Source: Chloroflexota bacterium
GTDB taxonomy: Bacteria; Chloroflexota; Anaerolineae; Anaerolineales; Villigracilaceae
Direction: 5' to 3'
Assembly (NCBI GenBank): GCA_019873655.1
Contig: JAIOAU010000004.1
Coordinates: forward strand, 1 to 64,000
Length of the DNA stretch: 64,000 nt
The position numbers were made by a program, and so were the translations under genes. Numbering within the stretch: position 1 is the first letter of the stretch; the number at the start of each line of letters is the position of its first letter. Below the pieces are notes generated by a model, which made no database searches, was not told where the DNA came from, and saw nothing but the letters and a program-made list of their open reading frames with translations. This document shows, piece after piece, positions 41,762 through 50,526 of the stretch.

Positions 41762-42436
41762 ATGTCCCTTGCTCTCCTCGCCCGCCAGGTGCACGAGCGT
41801 CTGCTGGAGTTCTACGGTCAGCCGGTATGGCGACAGCCGCTGCCCCCGCTCGACGAGTTGATTTCCACCATCCTTTCGCAGAACACCAACGACGCCAACC
41901 GCGACCGCGCCTTCGCGGCCCTGCGGGCGCGTTTCCCCACCTGGGAGGCCGTCCGCGACGCGCCGCCGGAGGCGGTGATTGCCGCCATCCGGCCGGCCGG
42001 GCTGGCGAATCAAAAGGGACCTCGCATTCAGGAGGTGCTGCGCGCCATCACCGCCGAGCGCGGCAGCCTGGACCTGTCTTTCCTGGCCGATTGGCCGCTC
42101 GAGGAGGCGCGCCGCTGGCTGCTCCAATTCAAAGGCGTCGGCCCCAAGACGGCGGCGATCGTCCTGTGTTTTTCGCTCCACCGGCCCGCCTTTCCGGTGG
42201 ACACCCACATCTACCGCGTGACGGGCCGCCTGGGACTGCGGCCCGAAGCGATGTCGGTCGAGCAGGCGCATGAACACCTGGAGAAATTGTTCGCCCCCAA
42301 AAGTTACTACGCCGCGCATCTCAACCTCATCCGGCTGGGACGCGAAATCTGCGCCGCCCGCAAGCCAGCCTGTGAGCGCTGTCCGCTGCTCTCGCTTTGT
42401 GCCTTCGGGCAGAGCCGCGCCAGAGGCCAGAATTAA
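41762..42436 (+). CDS. nth: Endonuclease III-like DNA glycosylase
   Basis: 224 residues. The helix-hairpin-helix LLQFKGVGPKTAAIVLCF carries the catalytic Lys (about 124), and the Asp is in FPVDTHIYRVTGRLGL. The C-terminal 4Fe-4S cluster is C-x6-C-x2-C-x5-C (CAARKPACERCPLLSLC). It removes oxidised pyrimidines. The distance from the asparaginase gene is 13 bases. A MutY-type target is excluded by length and by the missing C-terminal domain. Confidence 0.93.
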   Translation: MSLALLARQVHERLLEFYGQPVWRQPLPPLDELISTILSQNTNDANRDRAFAALRARFPTWEAVRDAPPEAVIAAIRPAGLANQKGPRIQEVLRAITAERGSLDLSFLADWPLEEARRWLLQFKGVGPKTAAIVLCFSLHRPAFPVDTHIYRVTGRLGLRPEAMSVEQAHEHLEKLFAPKSYYAAHLNLIRLGREICAARKPACERCPLLSLCAFGQSRARGQN

Positions 42437-42467
42437 CGAAAGTGTTAATGTAAATTTCAGACAACTT

Positions 42468-42476
42468 TGCTATAAT
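42468..42476 (+). promoter_or_regulatory. Extended -10 promoter of the first pilin gene
   Basis: TGCTATAAT ends at 42476, 41 bases before the ATG at 42518. A Shine-Dalgarno follows in the leader. Confidence 0.6.
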
Positions 42477-42517
42477 AAAGACGATCCAATTCCATTTTTT
42501 CGAAAGGAGATATTCCT

Positions 42518-42670
42518 ATGTTAATGCACACTCGTGAACGCGGTCAGGGTCTTGTTGAGTACGCCTTGATCCTGGTCCTGGTGGCCATCGTGGTCATTGC
42601 CGTCCTGATGCTGCTGGGCCCGATCATCGGCAACGTGTTCAGCAAGATCAACTCCAGCCTGAACAAGTAA
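42518..42670 (+). CDS. Flp/Fap-type pilin
   Basis: 50 residues: a short basic leader (MLMHTRERG), then QGLVEYALILVLVAIVVIAV, the Flp prepilin motif with Glu at +5 and Tyr at +6 after the Gly. A prepilin peptidase would cleave between Gly and Gln. The C-terminus (IGNVFSKINSSLNK) is short, as in class IVb pilins. Shine-Dalgarno AAAGGAG. It is 80% similar to the second pilin at 42846. No tad assembly genes lie in the window. Confidence 0.92.
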   Translation: MLMHTRERGQGLVEYALILVLVAIVVIAVLMLLGPIIGNVFSKINSSLNK

Positions 42671-42689
42671 TTTCGTCCCACCATTGCAG

Positions 42690-42719
42690 CCCCCCGCCTT
42701 CAGGCGGGGGGTTCGTTTA
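42690..42719 (+). terminator. Intrinsic terminator after the first pilin gene
   Basis: CCCCCCGCCT, two bases, AGGCGGGGGG, followed by TTCGTTTATT. Perfect 10-bp GC-rich stem. It may allow partial read-through to the second pilin. Confidence 0.88.
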
Positions 42720-42845
42720 TTGGTCAAACCGCTGCTGCAAGCCCCCCGCCCGCGCATTCGCGAGACGCTGAACAGGGGGGTTGAAAAGCAGGAAGGGAGG
42801 AATATAATACCTATTAGGAGATCCTCGAGAAAGGAGGTGAGAACC

Positions 42846-43007
42846 ATGTTGTCCCATGCTCGCCAGCATGGGCAGGGCCTGGTGGAATATGCTTTGATCC
42901 TTGTTTTGATTGTCCTTGTCGTTATGGCTGTTCTTCTTCTCTTGGGCCCTACCATCGGCAATGTCTTCAGCAAAATCAACAGTCTCCTGCCCGAATTGCC
43001 AAAGTAG
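42846..43007 (+). CDS. Flp/Fap-type pilin, second copy
   Basis: 53 residues: leader MLSHARQHG and the segment QGLVEYALILVLIVLVVMAV, same processing site as the first copy. Ends IGNVFSKINSLLPELPK. It is preceded by a near-perfect Shine-Dalgarno (AAAGGAGGTGA), suggesting strong expression. The two copies share the mature pattern but differ in leader and C-terminus, and may be major and minor subunits. Confidence 0.92.
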   Translation: MLSHARQHGQGLVEYALILVLIVLVVMAVLLLLGPTIGNVFSKINSLLPELPK

Positions 43008-43027
43008 ACAAACAAAGCAAATATACT

Positions 43028-43071
43028 GAATCACAAATCCCCTGCCAGAGACGGCGGGGGATTTGTGATTC
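43028..43071. terminator. Bidirectional hairpin between pilin and miaB genes
   Basis: GAATCACAAATCCCC and GGGGATTTGTGATTC form perfect 15-bp arms. Convergent genes flank it. T-rich sequence follows only on the minus strand, so it probably acts mainly for miaB. Confidence 0.75.
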
Positions 43072-43081
43072 GAGGCGGTCC

Positions 43082-44392
43082 TCAAACTCGCCCCTGCATG
43101 GACCAGGGTCCTGTCCAGGTAATGGTGACGGGCAGAACCTGGCCGCGCAGATCGGCCTGCGATTCGACGAAGACCAGTTTGTTGGTCGGGGTGCGGCCTT
43201 TCCAGCGGCCTTTGACCTTTTCCTCGAACAGCACCTCCACCTGGCGTCCCAGGTAGGCGGCGTTGATTTCGCCGACGATGCGCTCCTGCAAGGCTTCCAG
43301 CAGGCGGAACCGGCGCATTTTCTCCTCGGCAGGCACGTCGTCGGGCAGGGTGCGGGCGGCGACCGTGCCCGGCCGCGGCGAGTAGCGCGCCAGGTGGGCC
43401 ACATCCAGGCGCAGTTCCTCCAGCAAATGATAGGTATCCATGAACTGGGCCTCGGTCTCGCCGGGAAAGCCGACGATGATGTCGGTGGCAATCGCGCAGC
43501 CGGGGATGCGCGCCCGAATCTTCTCGATGAGACGGTGATACTCCTCCGCCGTGTAGCCGCGGCGCATCTTCTTGAGCACTTCATCGTTGCCGGCCTGATG
43601 AGGGATTTCGATATGCGGCATGACCTTCGGCAGGCTGGCGACGGCGTCCATCAGGGCCTCATCGAAATAATTGGGATGCGAGGTCAGGAAACGAATCCGC
43701 TCGAGGCCCTCGATCTCGTTCAACTGACGCAGCAGACCGGCCAGATTGGGGCCTTCGGGGAGATCGCGCCCGTAACGGTCGACGATCTGGCCAAGCAGGG
43801 TGACCTCGCGCACGCCCTGGGCCGCCAGAGCGCGCACCTCGCTCAGAATTTCGGCGGCCGGGCGGGAGCGTTCGCCGCCGCGCCGGGAGGGGATGATGCA
43901 AAACGTGCAGGCGTGTGAACAGCCCAGCACCGCCGGCACATACGCCGAGACCAGTCGGCCGCGCAGAGGAGCGGGGAGGGCAAAATCGCCGTCCATCCAC
44001 GCGAAGCGGTCGGCGGTCGCCTCGGCCTCCAGGGCGCGGGCCTCCCCTTGGGTCAGATACGCCACCAGCGGGCCGGGGTCGGATGGCGGCGAAAAGACGT
44101 CCACAAAAGGGAAACGGGCGCGCAGCCTCTCGTCGGGGTGGATGCCCACCAGGCACCCCATCAAGTTGATGACCAGTCCCGGCTTCTTCTCTTTGAGCGG
44201 GCGCAGGGAATGCAGGCGTCCGTACGCTTTGTCCTCCGCCGACTGGCGCACCACGCAGGTGTTCAAGACGATGACATCGGCCTCTTCGGCGCTGCGGGTA
44301 AAAGAATAGCCAAGGCGTTCCAGGGCCGCCCCGACGCGCTGCGAGTCGGCCACGTTCATCTGACAGCCTTCGGTCCAAATATGATACTTCAT
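43082..44392 (-). CDS. miaB: tRNA-2-methylthio-N6-dimethylallyladenosine synthase MiaB
   Basis: 436 residues. The UPF0004 domain has CQMNVADSQRV, LNTCVVRQSAEDK and NLMGCLVG (three Cys for the second cluster), the radical SAM motif is CSHACTFC, and a TRAM-like C-terminus follows (GRQVEVLFEEKVKGRWKGRT). The segment LLGQIVDRYG replaces the LGQNVNSYG of E. coli MiaB. It adds a methylthio group to i6A37 of tRNAs. An extended -10 (TGGTATAAT, 44402-44410) ends 9 bases before the ATG without a Shine-Dalgarno. RimO and MtaB are alternatives but the Cys-rich order and TRAM fit MiaB best. Confidence 0.9.
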   Translation of the reverse strand: MKYHIWTEGCQMNVADSQRVGAALERLGYSFTRSAEEADVIVLNTCVVRQSAEDKAYGRLHSLRPLKEKKPGLVINLMGCLVGIHPDERLRARFPFVDVFSPPSDPGPLVAYLTQGEARALEAEATADRFAWMDGDFALPAPLRGRLVSAYVPAVLGCSHACTFCIIPSRRGGERSRPAAEILSEVRALAAQGVREVTLLGQIVDRYGRDLPEGPNLAGLLRQLNEIEGLERIRFLTSHPNYFDEALMDAVASLPKVMPHIEIPHQAGNDEVLKKMRRGYTAEEYHRLIEKIRARIPGCAIATDIIVGFPGETEAQFMDTYHLLEELRLDVAHLARYSPRPGTVAARTLPDDVPAEEKMRRFRLLEALQERIVGEINAAYLGRQVEVLFEEKVKGRWKGRTPTNKLVFVESQADLRGQVLPVTITWTGPWSMQGRV

Positions 44393-44401
44393 AGGCTGGA
44401 A

Positions 44402-44410
44402 ATTATACCA
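44402..44410 (-). promoter_or_regulatory. Extended -10 element of miaB
   Basis: TGGTATAAT on the minus strand ends 9 bases before the ATG at 44392. The rest of the 44393-44579 gap shows no gene. Confidence 0.55.
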
Positions 44411-44563
44411 AGTTTGTCAGCAATTGCTTCGATAGGCCATCTCTTCTGACAGGATTTTCACCGCCAAGGCACTAGCCCCTCTGAGCGTTCGTCCGGCGCG
44501 CCTGGCGTCTCGACTCAAACTTTGGCGTTCCCCGCGTCTAGGCGGTTACACCTGGCTGCCATC

Positions 44564-44572
44564 TGGTAAAAT
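44564..44572 (+). promoter_or_regulatory. Extended -10 element of recG
   Basis: TGGTAAAAT (-10 at 44567-44572) ends 7 bases before the ATG at 44580. No Shine-Dalgarno lies between, so recG mRNA is predicted to be leaderless. Confidence 0.6.
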
Positions 44573-44579
44573 ACCTTTC

Positions 44580-47027
44580 ATGCAATCTTCACTGGAGAAA
44601 CTTCGCAAATTCTTCCGTCTCGAACACGAAAACGGCTACGCCGATACCGCGGTCATCGGCGGGCTGGAAAAGGTGCTCGACTTCTGGGTCGGAGAAGCCC
44701 GCAACGACGGCCTGGACGAGGACATCATCCAGGCGGTCTCGGCCACGTTGCGCGGCTACGCCGGTCAGACGCCCGCCCAGAGGGCCGAGGCGCTGAAAGC
44801 GCTCTGGAAGCAAATCCAGGCCAAAGCGCCGGAGGCCGCCGTCCCCGCGGAGGGCAGACCGCGGCGGCCGGCGCCGGTCAGGAAAGCAGCCGTCCCCGCG
44901 CCGCGGCCGGGCGGACGAGCCGCCCCCCGTCCCGGCGGCGCGACCAGTAAGACGCCCATTGCCCTCAACGCCTCCCTGACCGTCCTCTCCGGGGTCGGGC
45001 CGCGTCACGCCGCCATGCTCGCCCGTCTGGGCATGACCACCCTGGGCGACATGCTCTACTACTTCCCCCGCCGCTACGACGACTACAGCCAGTTGCGCCC
45101 GATCCGCGAATTGTTCTACGGCCAGCAGGTGACCGTCATCGGCACGGTGATGATGACCGAGACGCGCAAAATCCGCGGCGGCAAGGCCACCCTCACCGAG
45201 GCCGTCATCAACGACGGCAGCGGCGGCCTGCGCCTGACCTGGTTCAACCAGCCCTGGCTGGTCAACCGCCTGAAAGTCGGCGAGGCCATCTCGGTCTCCG
45301 GCAAAGTCGAGCAGTATCTCGGCCGTCTGGTGATGAACAACCCCGATTGGGAGCCGGTCGAAGTCGAGAACCTGCACACCAACCGCATCGTCCCCATCTA
45401 CCCGCTGACGCAAAACGTCACCCAGAAGTGGCTGCGCAAACTGATGAATCAGGTGGTCACCTACTGGGCGCCGAAATTGACCGACCCGCTGCCGCGCGCC
45501 ATCCGCGAAGAAACCGGCCTGCCCGACCTGGGGACGGCTCTTCTGCAAGTCCATTTTCCCGATTCGCAGGAAAGCCTCCGCGCCGCCCGCCAGCGCCTGG
45601 CTTTCGATGAACTCTTCTATCTGCAGATGGGCGTCCTGCGGCAGAAACGCCAGTGGCAGGCGGCCGCCGGGCGCGTCTTCGAGGTCGCCGACGACTGGCT
45701 GGCCGAACGTCTGGCCGCCCTGCCCTACGCGCTGACCCAGGCCCAGCAGCGCGCCCTGGCCGATCTGCGCGCCGACCTGCGCTCCGGCAAGCCGATGAAC
45801 CGCCTGCTGCAAGGGGACGTAGGGTCCGGCAAGACCATCGTCGCCGCCCTGGCCGCGGCCATCGTCGCCGCCGGCGGCGCCCAGGCCGCCGTCATGGCCC
45901 CGACGAGCATCCTGGCCGAACAGCATTACCGCACCTTCCAAACCGTCCTGGCCGGGGAAAAGGGCCTGCTGCGGGCGGAAGAAATCCGCCTGCTCATCGG
46001 AGACACGCCCGAGGCGGAGAAGGAAGCCATCCGCGCCGGCCTGGCCTCGGGGGCGGTCAAAATCGTCATCGGCACCCACGCCCTGCTCGAGGACCCGGTC
46101 GCCTTCGCCGACCTGCAATTGGCCGTCATCGACGAGCAACACCGCTTCGGCGTCGAACAACGCGCCGCGTTGCGCTCGAAGGGCAGCCATCCCCACCTGC
46201 TGGTGATGACCGCCACCCCCATCCCGCGCTCGCTGGCCCTGACCCTCTACGGCGACCTGGACCTCTCGGTGATAGACGAGATGCCGGCCGGCCGTCAGCC
46301 GGTGGCGACCTATCTCCTGACGCCGCGCGAGCGCGAACGCGCCTACACCCTCATCCGCGGCCAGATTCTTGCCGGACATCAAGCCTTCATTATCTATCCG
46401 CTTATCGAGGAAAGCGAGAACTCCGATCTGCTGGCCGCCGCCCAGGAACACGAGCGCCTGCAGAAAGAAATCTTCCCCGACCTGCGGCTGGGCCTGCTGC
46501 ACGGACGTCTGCGGCCCGACGAGAAAGAGGCCGTCATGATGGCCTTCCGCAACCGTCAGTACGACATCCTGGTCGCCACCACGGTGGTAGAGGTCGGCGT
46601 GGACGTGCCCAACGCCACCGTCATGCTCATCGAGGCCGCCAACCGTTTCGGCCTGGCGCAGTTGCACCAGTTGCGCGGCCGGGTCGGACGGGGAGAGGCC
46701 CCCTCCTACTGCCTGCTCATCCCCGAAACCGAAGACGCCGCCGAGAACGAACGCCTGGCGGCCATGGTCGAGACCAACGACGGCTTCGTGCTGGCCGAAC
46801 GCGATCTGCAGCAGCGCGGCCCGGGCGAGTTCCTCGGCACCCGTCAGGCCGGGTTTGCTTCCAGCCTGAAGATGGCCAGTCTGAGCGACGTGGCGCTCAT
46901 CGAAAAAGCCCGCCGGCACGCCCAGGCGCTGTTCGAACGCGACCCCGATTTGCAAGACCCGGAGTTGGCCCTCCTGGCCGAGGCCATCGGGCGCTTCTGG
47001 GGCGGCGGCAAAGGCGATGTAAGTTGA
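44580..47027 (+). CDS. recG: ATP-dependent DNA helicase RecG
   Basis: 815 residues. Walker A QGDVGSGKTIVAALA, DEQH box VIDEQHRFGVEQR, TATPIPRSLALTLYGDLDLS, and motif VI LHQLRGRVGRGEAPSYCLLI are all present. The OB/wedge domain (about 130-300, TVIGTVMMTETRKIRGGKA) is typical. An N-terminal extension of about 125 residues, with helical and Ala/Pro/Arg-rich parts (PAPRPGGRAAPRPGG), is longer than in E. coli but common in Chloroflexota. It remodels stalled forks and Holliday junctions. Promoter as in the entry at 44564. Confidence 0.95.
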   Translation: MQSSLEKLRKFFRLEHENGYADTAVIGGLEKVLDFWVGEARNDGLDEDIIQAVSATLRGYAGQTPAQRAEALKALWKQIQAKAPEAAVPAEGRPRRPAPVRKAAVPAPRPGGRAAPRPGGATSKTPIALNASLTVLSGVGPRHAAMLARLGMTTLGDMLYYFPRRYDDYSQLRPIRELFYGQQVTVIGTVMMTETRKIRGGKATLTEAVINDGSGGLRLTWFNQPWLVNRLKVGEAISVSGKVEQYLGRLVMNNPDWEPVEVENLHTNRIVPIYPLTQNVTQKWLRKLMNQVVTYWAPKLTDPLPRAIREETGLPDLGTALLQVHFPDSQESLRAARQRLAFDELFYLQMGVLRQKRQWQAAAGRVFEVADDWLAERLAALPYALTQAQQRALADLRADLRSGKPMNRLLQGDVGSGKTIVAALAAAIVAAGGAQAAVMAPTSILAEQHYRTFQTVLAGEKGLLRAEEIRLLIGDTPEAEKEAIRAGLASGAVKIVIGTHALLEDPVAFADLQLAVIDEQHRFGVEQRAALRSKGSHPHLLVMTATPIPRSLALTLYGDLDLSVIDEMPAGRQPVATYLLTPRERERAYTLIRGQILAGHQAFIIYPLIEESENSDLLAAAQEHERLQKEIFPDLRLGLLHGRLRPDEKEAVMMAFRNRQYDILVATTVVEVGVDVPNATVMLIEAANRFGLAQLHQLRGRVGRGEAPSYCLLIPETEDAAENERLAAMVETNDGFVLAERDLQQRGPGEFLGTRQAGFASSLKMASLSDVALIEKARRHAQALFERDPDLQDPELALLAEAIGRFWGGGKGDVS

Positions 47028-47073
47028 TTCCCACAACCAGACATCGCGGCCTACAAAATCGAAAAGGACGATC

Positions 47074-47592
47074 ATGGTGAAAGCAGTTTTTCCCGGCACA
47101 TTCGACCCCATTCACTACGGGCATATCGACATCGCCCGGCGGGCGGCCCGCCTCTTCGACGAAGTCGTCATCGCCGTCTATGACCGGCCGCTCAAGAGTC
47201 TGCTGTTCTCGCCCGAGGAGCGCATCGCCCTGGTCAAGGAAGCCCTGCGCGACCAGCCGCGCCTGCAAGTGATGGGCTACAGCGGCCTGACGGTGGACTT
47301 CTGCCGTCAGGTGGGCGCGCAGGTCATCGTCCGCGGCCTGCGGGTCTTTTCCGATTTCGAGTTCGAGTTCCGCATGGCGCTGGCCAACCACCGCCTGGCT
47401 CCCGACGTGGAAATCGTCATCTTCATTACCAACGAGGAGCACACGTTCCTCTCGGCCAGCACGGTGCGCGAAATCGCCTCGCTGGGCGGAGATGTCTCCA
47501 GCATGGTCCCGCCTCACGTCAACGCCGCCCTGCGAGAGAAATTGAAAGACCTCAGCGACCAGCAATTAAAGCCATTCGGGATTAAAATATAA
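47074..47592 (+). CDS. coaD: Phosphopantetheine adenylyltransferase
   Basis: 172 residues. PGTFDPIHYGHIDIARRA holds the T/HxGH nucleotidyl-transferase motif and LSASTVREIASLGGDVSSMV the C-terminal ISSTxxR-like motif. It makes dephospho-CoA, the penultimate CoA step. Shine-Dalgarno AAAGGA. It follows recG by 46 bases and starts the coaD-coiled-coil gene pair, as in many Chloroflexota. Confidence 0.96.
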   Translation: MVKAVFPGTFDPIHYGHIDIARRAARLFDEVVIAVYDRPLKSLLFSPEERIALVKEALRDQPRLQVMGYSGLTVDFCRQVGAQVIVRGLRVFSDFEFEFRMALANHRLAPDVEIVIFITNEEHTFLSASTVREIASLGGDVSSMVPPHVNAALREKLKDLSDQQLKPFGIKI

Positions 47593-47616
47593 GCAGCGCC
47601 CACCCGCGGAGGAAGC

Positions 47617-48102
47617 ATGGACATCCTGCATCTGGTTGACCGCCTGGAAGAACTGCTCAACGAAAGCCGTCCGATTCCCCTCACCCATAACGTCATTGTC
47701 GATGAAGACAAATTTCTGGACATCATCGACCAGATGCGCATTTCCATTCCCGAGGAAATCAAGAAAGCCCAGCAGATTGCCGCCCAGCGAGACCGGGTGA
47801 TGGCGCAGGCCCAGGAAGAAGCCAACCGCACCCTGCAACTGGCGCGCGAAAAAGCCGAACAACTCATCAGCAAAGACCAGATTGCCCAGGAAGCCCAGCG
47901 GCGCGCCAGTCAAATCATCGACCAGGCGCGCATGGACGCCGAGAACATCAAGAACGGCGCCGACCAGTACGCCCTGGACGCCCTCGCCAGCCTGGCCGAC
48001 CAGTTGGAGCGGCTGCTGGTCCAGGTCCGCAACGGGATGCGGCTGCTGGAAGAAAAACAGCCAGCGGCCCGTCCGCCGGTCGAGTCTCCCAAGCCCGAAT
48101 GA
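47617..48102 (+). CDS. Coiled-coil protein, ATP synthase B/DivIVA-like
   Basis: 161 residues. The N-terminal part (MDILHLVDRLEELLNESRPI) is conserved in proteins next to coaD. A long helical region (about 45-135) is rich in Ala, Glu, Gln and Arg: KKAQQIAAQRDRVMAQAQEE, with the character of a membrane-distal coiled coil. The end is Pro-rich (PAARPPVESPKPE). No membrane segment. The gene lies 24 bases behind coaD. Often annotated as ATPase or ATP synthase subunit B-like, but ATPase activity is not supported by any motif; a cell-division or scaffolding role is possible. Confidence 0.75.
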   Translation: MDILHLVDRLEELLNESRPIPLTHNVIVDEDKFLDIIDQMRISIPEEIKKAQQIAAQRDRVMAQAQEEANRTLQLAREKAEQLISKDQIAQEAQRRASQIIDQARMDAENIKNGADQYALDALASLADQLERLLVQVRNGMRLLEEKQPAARPPVESPKPE

Positions 48103-48148
48103 GGGCGCTCTCGGATTTTATTTGAGACCGTCAATCCGCCGATCTTTG

Positions 48149-48201
48149 GCATCGAATTGAACGCGCTGCAAAACGTCCGTGCAATTCGATGCTTTTTCTT
48201 T
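48149..48201 (+). terminator. Hairpin and T run after the coaD operon
   Basis: GCATCGAATTG (48149-48159) pairs with CAATTCGATGC (48182-48192), followed by TTTTTCTTTT. The loop is long (22 bases). The stem words are the same as those of the repeat at 29450 (TGCATCGAATTG). Confidence 0.65.
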
Positions 48202-48245
48202 TGGCCGCCGCGTCAATCCGTCAGCGCGCCGCGGAGAAAAAATGA

Positions 48246-48310
48246 GCGACTCGGTCCGTCGGGCCGAGTCGCTTGCCTCGTTTCGTCGGGGGCTTAGCCC
48301 CCGACGAAAC
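48246..48310. terminator. Two strong hairpins between the coaD operon and rny
   Basis: GCGACTCGGTCC/GGGCCGAGTCGC (48246-48272) and GTTTCGTCGGGGGC/GCCCCCGACGAAAC (48280-48310, loop TTA). The second is a perfect 14-bp stem. They separate convergent operons and may terminate rny on the minus strand. Confidence 0.7.
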
Positions 48311-48323
48311 AATTGCTTGCCGC

Positions 48324-49850
48324 TTACTTGGCCAGTTCCACCGCACGCGTCTCGCGGATGACGGTGACTTTGATTTGACCGGGGTATTGCATCGTCTCTT
48401 CGATCTTCTTGGCGATGTCGCGCGCCAGGCGGGCGGCCGCCAGGTCATCGATCTCTTCCGGCTTGACGATGATGCGCACCTCGCGCCCAGCCTGGATGGC
48501 GTAGGACTGAGAGACGCCCTTGAAGGAGTTGGCCATGTCTTCGAGGGCTTTGATGCGCTTGATGTAGGCCTCCAGGTCTTCGCGGCGCGCTCCCGGCCGC
48601 GCCCCCGAAATCGCGTCGGCCACCTCGGCGATGATCGCCTCGACGCTCTCCTGCTCCACCTCGTGGTGGTGGGAGGCGATGGCGTTGACCACCAGCGGGT
48701 GGACGCCGTAGCGTTTGGCGAATTCCGCCCCCAGGGCGGCGTGCGTGCCCTCCTGGTTGTGATCCATGGCCTTGCCCAAATCGTGCAGGAAGCCGCTCTG
48801 GCGGGCAATCTCCTCGTTGGCGCCCAGTTCGGCAGCCAGGATGCTGGCCAGTTTGGCCACCTCGACGGCATGCGCCAGTTGGTTCTGCCCGTAGGAGGTG
48901 CGGTACTTCAGGCGGCCCATCATGCGCAACACTTCGGGGTGCAGGCCGGTGACGCCGGCATCGAAGGCGGCCTGTTCACCCGCCTCGATGATGCTCTTCT
49001 CGACCGCCTTGCGCTCGTCTTCGAGCACCTTTTCGATGTGGGCCGGATGGATGCGCCCGTCCAGAATCAGGCGGCTGAGGGCGCGGCGGGCGACCTCGCG
49101 GCGCACCGGGTCGAAGCAGGAGATGGTGACCGCCTCGGGCGTGTCGTCCACGATGACGTCCACGCCGGCGGCCTGTTCGAAGGCGCGGATGTTGCGTCCG
49201 TTGCGGCCGACGATGCGGCCTTTCATGTCCTCGTTGGGAAGCGGGACGAGCGAGGTGGTGAACTCGGCCACCTGTTCGGTGGCGACGCGCTGGATCGAGT
49301 CGGTGATCAGTTTGCGGGCGCGTTTTTCGCCCTCCTCGCGCGCCTCGGCCTCGATTTGACGGATGATGCGCGCCATGTCGCTGCGGGCTTCCTTTTCGAC
49401 CTCGGCCAGGAGCAGGCTGCGGGCCTCCTCGACGCTCATGTTGGCCACCCGCTGCAACTCGGCGATCACCTGCTCGTGGAGTTTCTCGACCTCGTTGTAG
49501 CGCCGGTCCACCGCGCTCTGGCGCTTGTTGACGGCCAGTTCGCGCTGCTCGAGGCGTTCGAAGCGGGCGTCCAGTTCGGCGCGCCGGCGCTGGAGGCGTT
49601 CTTCCTCTTTGTTCAGTTCCGAGCGCAGATTCTTGATCTCTGTCTCGGCCGCCTGGGTGACTTTCAAGGCCTGGTCACGCGCCTGCAGTTCGATGGTCTT
49701 GGCCTGTTCGCGGGCGGCGAGGATGATTTTTTCGGCTTTCTCCTGCTGCTCGCGCCGCGTTGCCGCGGAGCGCAGGCCGCTGATGAGCAAACCGATTCCC
49801 ACGCCCGCCAACAGGGCCGCAATGGCAATCAAATATGTGATGGGTCCCAT
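48324..49850 (-). CDS. rny: Ribonuclease Y
   Basis: 508 residues. N-terminal membrane anchor (LIAIAALLAGVGIGLLISGL), a long coiled coil (about 35-190), a KH domain (EDMKGRIVGRNGRNIRAFEQ) and an HD domain (SGFLHDLGKAMDHNQEGTHA, IASHHHEVEQ). This matches Rny, the endoribonuclease that starts mRNA turnover in many bacteria without RNase E. Starts 10 bases behind recX, so they are probably co-transcribed. Confidence 0.96.
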   Translation of the reverse strand: MGPITYLIAIAALLAGVGIGLLISGLRSAATRREQQEKAEKIILAAREQAKTIELQARDQALKVTQAAETEIKNLRSELNKEEERLQRRRAELDARFERLEQRELAVNKRQSAVDRRYNEVEKLHEQVIAELQRVANMSVEEARSLLLAEVEKEARSDMARIIRQIEAEAREEGEKRARKLITDSIQRVATEQVAEFTTSLVPLPNEDMKGRIVGRNGRNIRAFEQAAGVDVIVDDTPEAVTISCFDPVRREVARRALSRLILDGRIHPAHIEKVLEDERKAVEKSIIEAGEQAAFDAGVTGLHPEVLRMMGRLKYRTSYGQNQLAHAVEVAKLASILAAELGANEEIARQSGFLHDLGKAMDHNQEGTHAALGAEFAKRYGVHPLVVNAIASHHHEVEQESVEAIIAEVADAISGARPGARREDLEAYIKRIKALEDMANSFKGVSQSYAIQAGREVRIIVKPEEIDDLAAARLARDIAKKIEETMQYPGQIKVTVIRETRAVELAK

Positions 49851-49860
49851 AACGCTCTGT

Positions 49861-50526
49861 CTATTCCTCGTTGTTCAAAGTGTCCCCGGACTCCGCCATC
49901 GGGTGCATTTCGCGCCAGATTTCAGAGAGCGCCGGGGCAAAAGTGGTGTAGGAGAAACCGCGCCGCGCCAGGAAAGCGCCCAATTTGCGCCGGAATTCCG
50001 GCCATTCCAGGCCGGCGTAACGGCGGGCCTGCTTGCGGGCAGCCAGGCGGACCAGTTGCTCCTCGTCTTCGGCTTCCGCCTCCAGGGCGGATTGGATGGC
50101 CTGTTCATCCAGGCCCTTCTTGCGCAGTTCCATCTTCAGCGCCGCGTGGCTGCGCGGCCGGAAGGCGCCGCGGTTCTCGATCCACAGACGGGCAAACTGC
50201 CCATCGTCGAGCAGGCCGTTCTCCTGCAAGCGGGCGATCGTCGCCTCGACCAGGTCGGCGGCCAGGCCGCGGCGGGTCAGGTTCCGGCGCACCTCGGCGC
50301 TAGAGCGCGGCCGGTAACTGAGGAAGCGCAAAGCCTTCTGATAGGCGGTCTCGCGCTCGTCCTCGGCCTTCAGGCTGGCGATTCTGGCTTCATCCAGTTC
50401 CTGCCCGACCTTCAGCCAGGCGGCGACGATCTTCGCCAGGCCGAAGGCAAACTCCCCGTCGAGGTAGATGTTCACCCGCTGGGGGTTCTTTTGCTGGGGT
50501 TCGATGGCCGTAATCTTGGCAGGCAT
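49861..50526 (-). CDS. recX: Regulatory protein RecX
   Basis: 221 residues. Characteristic RecX helices are seen: KALRFLSYRPRSSAEVRRNL and RGLAADLVEATIARLQENGL, DDGQFARLWIENRGAFRPRS. The protein modulates RecA filament activity. No recA is adjacent, unlike many bacteria. An N-terminal segment (KITAIEPQQKNPQRVNIYLD) precedes the helical repeats. Upstream sequence up to 51049 has no gene. Confidence 0.9.
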   Translation of the reverse strand: MPAKITAIEPQQKNPQRVNIYLDGEFAFGLAKIVAAWLKVGQELDEARIASLKAEDERETAYQKALRFLSYRPRSSAEVRRNLTRRGLAADLVEATIARLQENGLLDDGQFARLWIENRGAFRPRSHAALKMELRKKGLDEQAIQSALEAEAEDEEQLVRLAARKQARRYAGLEWPEFRRKLGAFLARRGFSYTTFAPALSEIWREMHPMAESGDTLNNEE

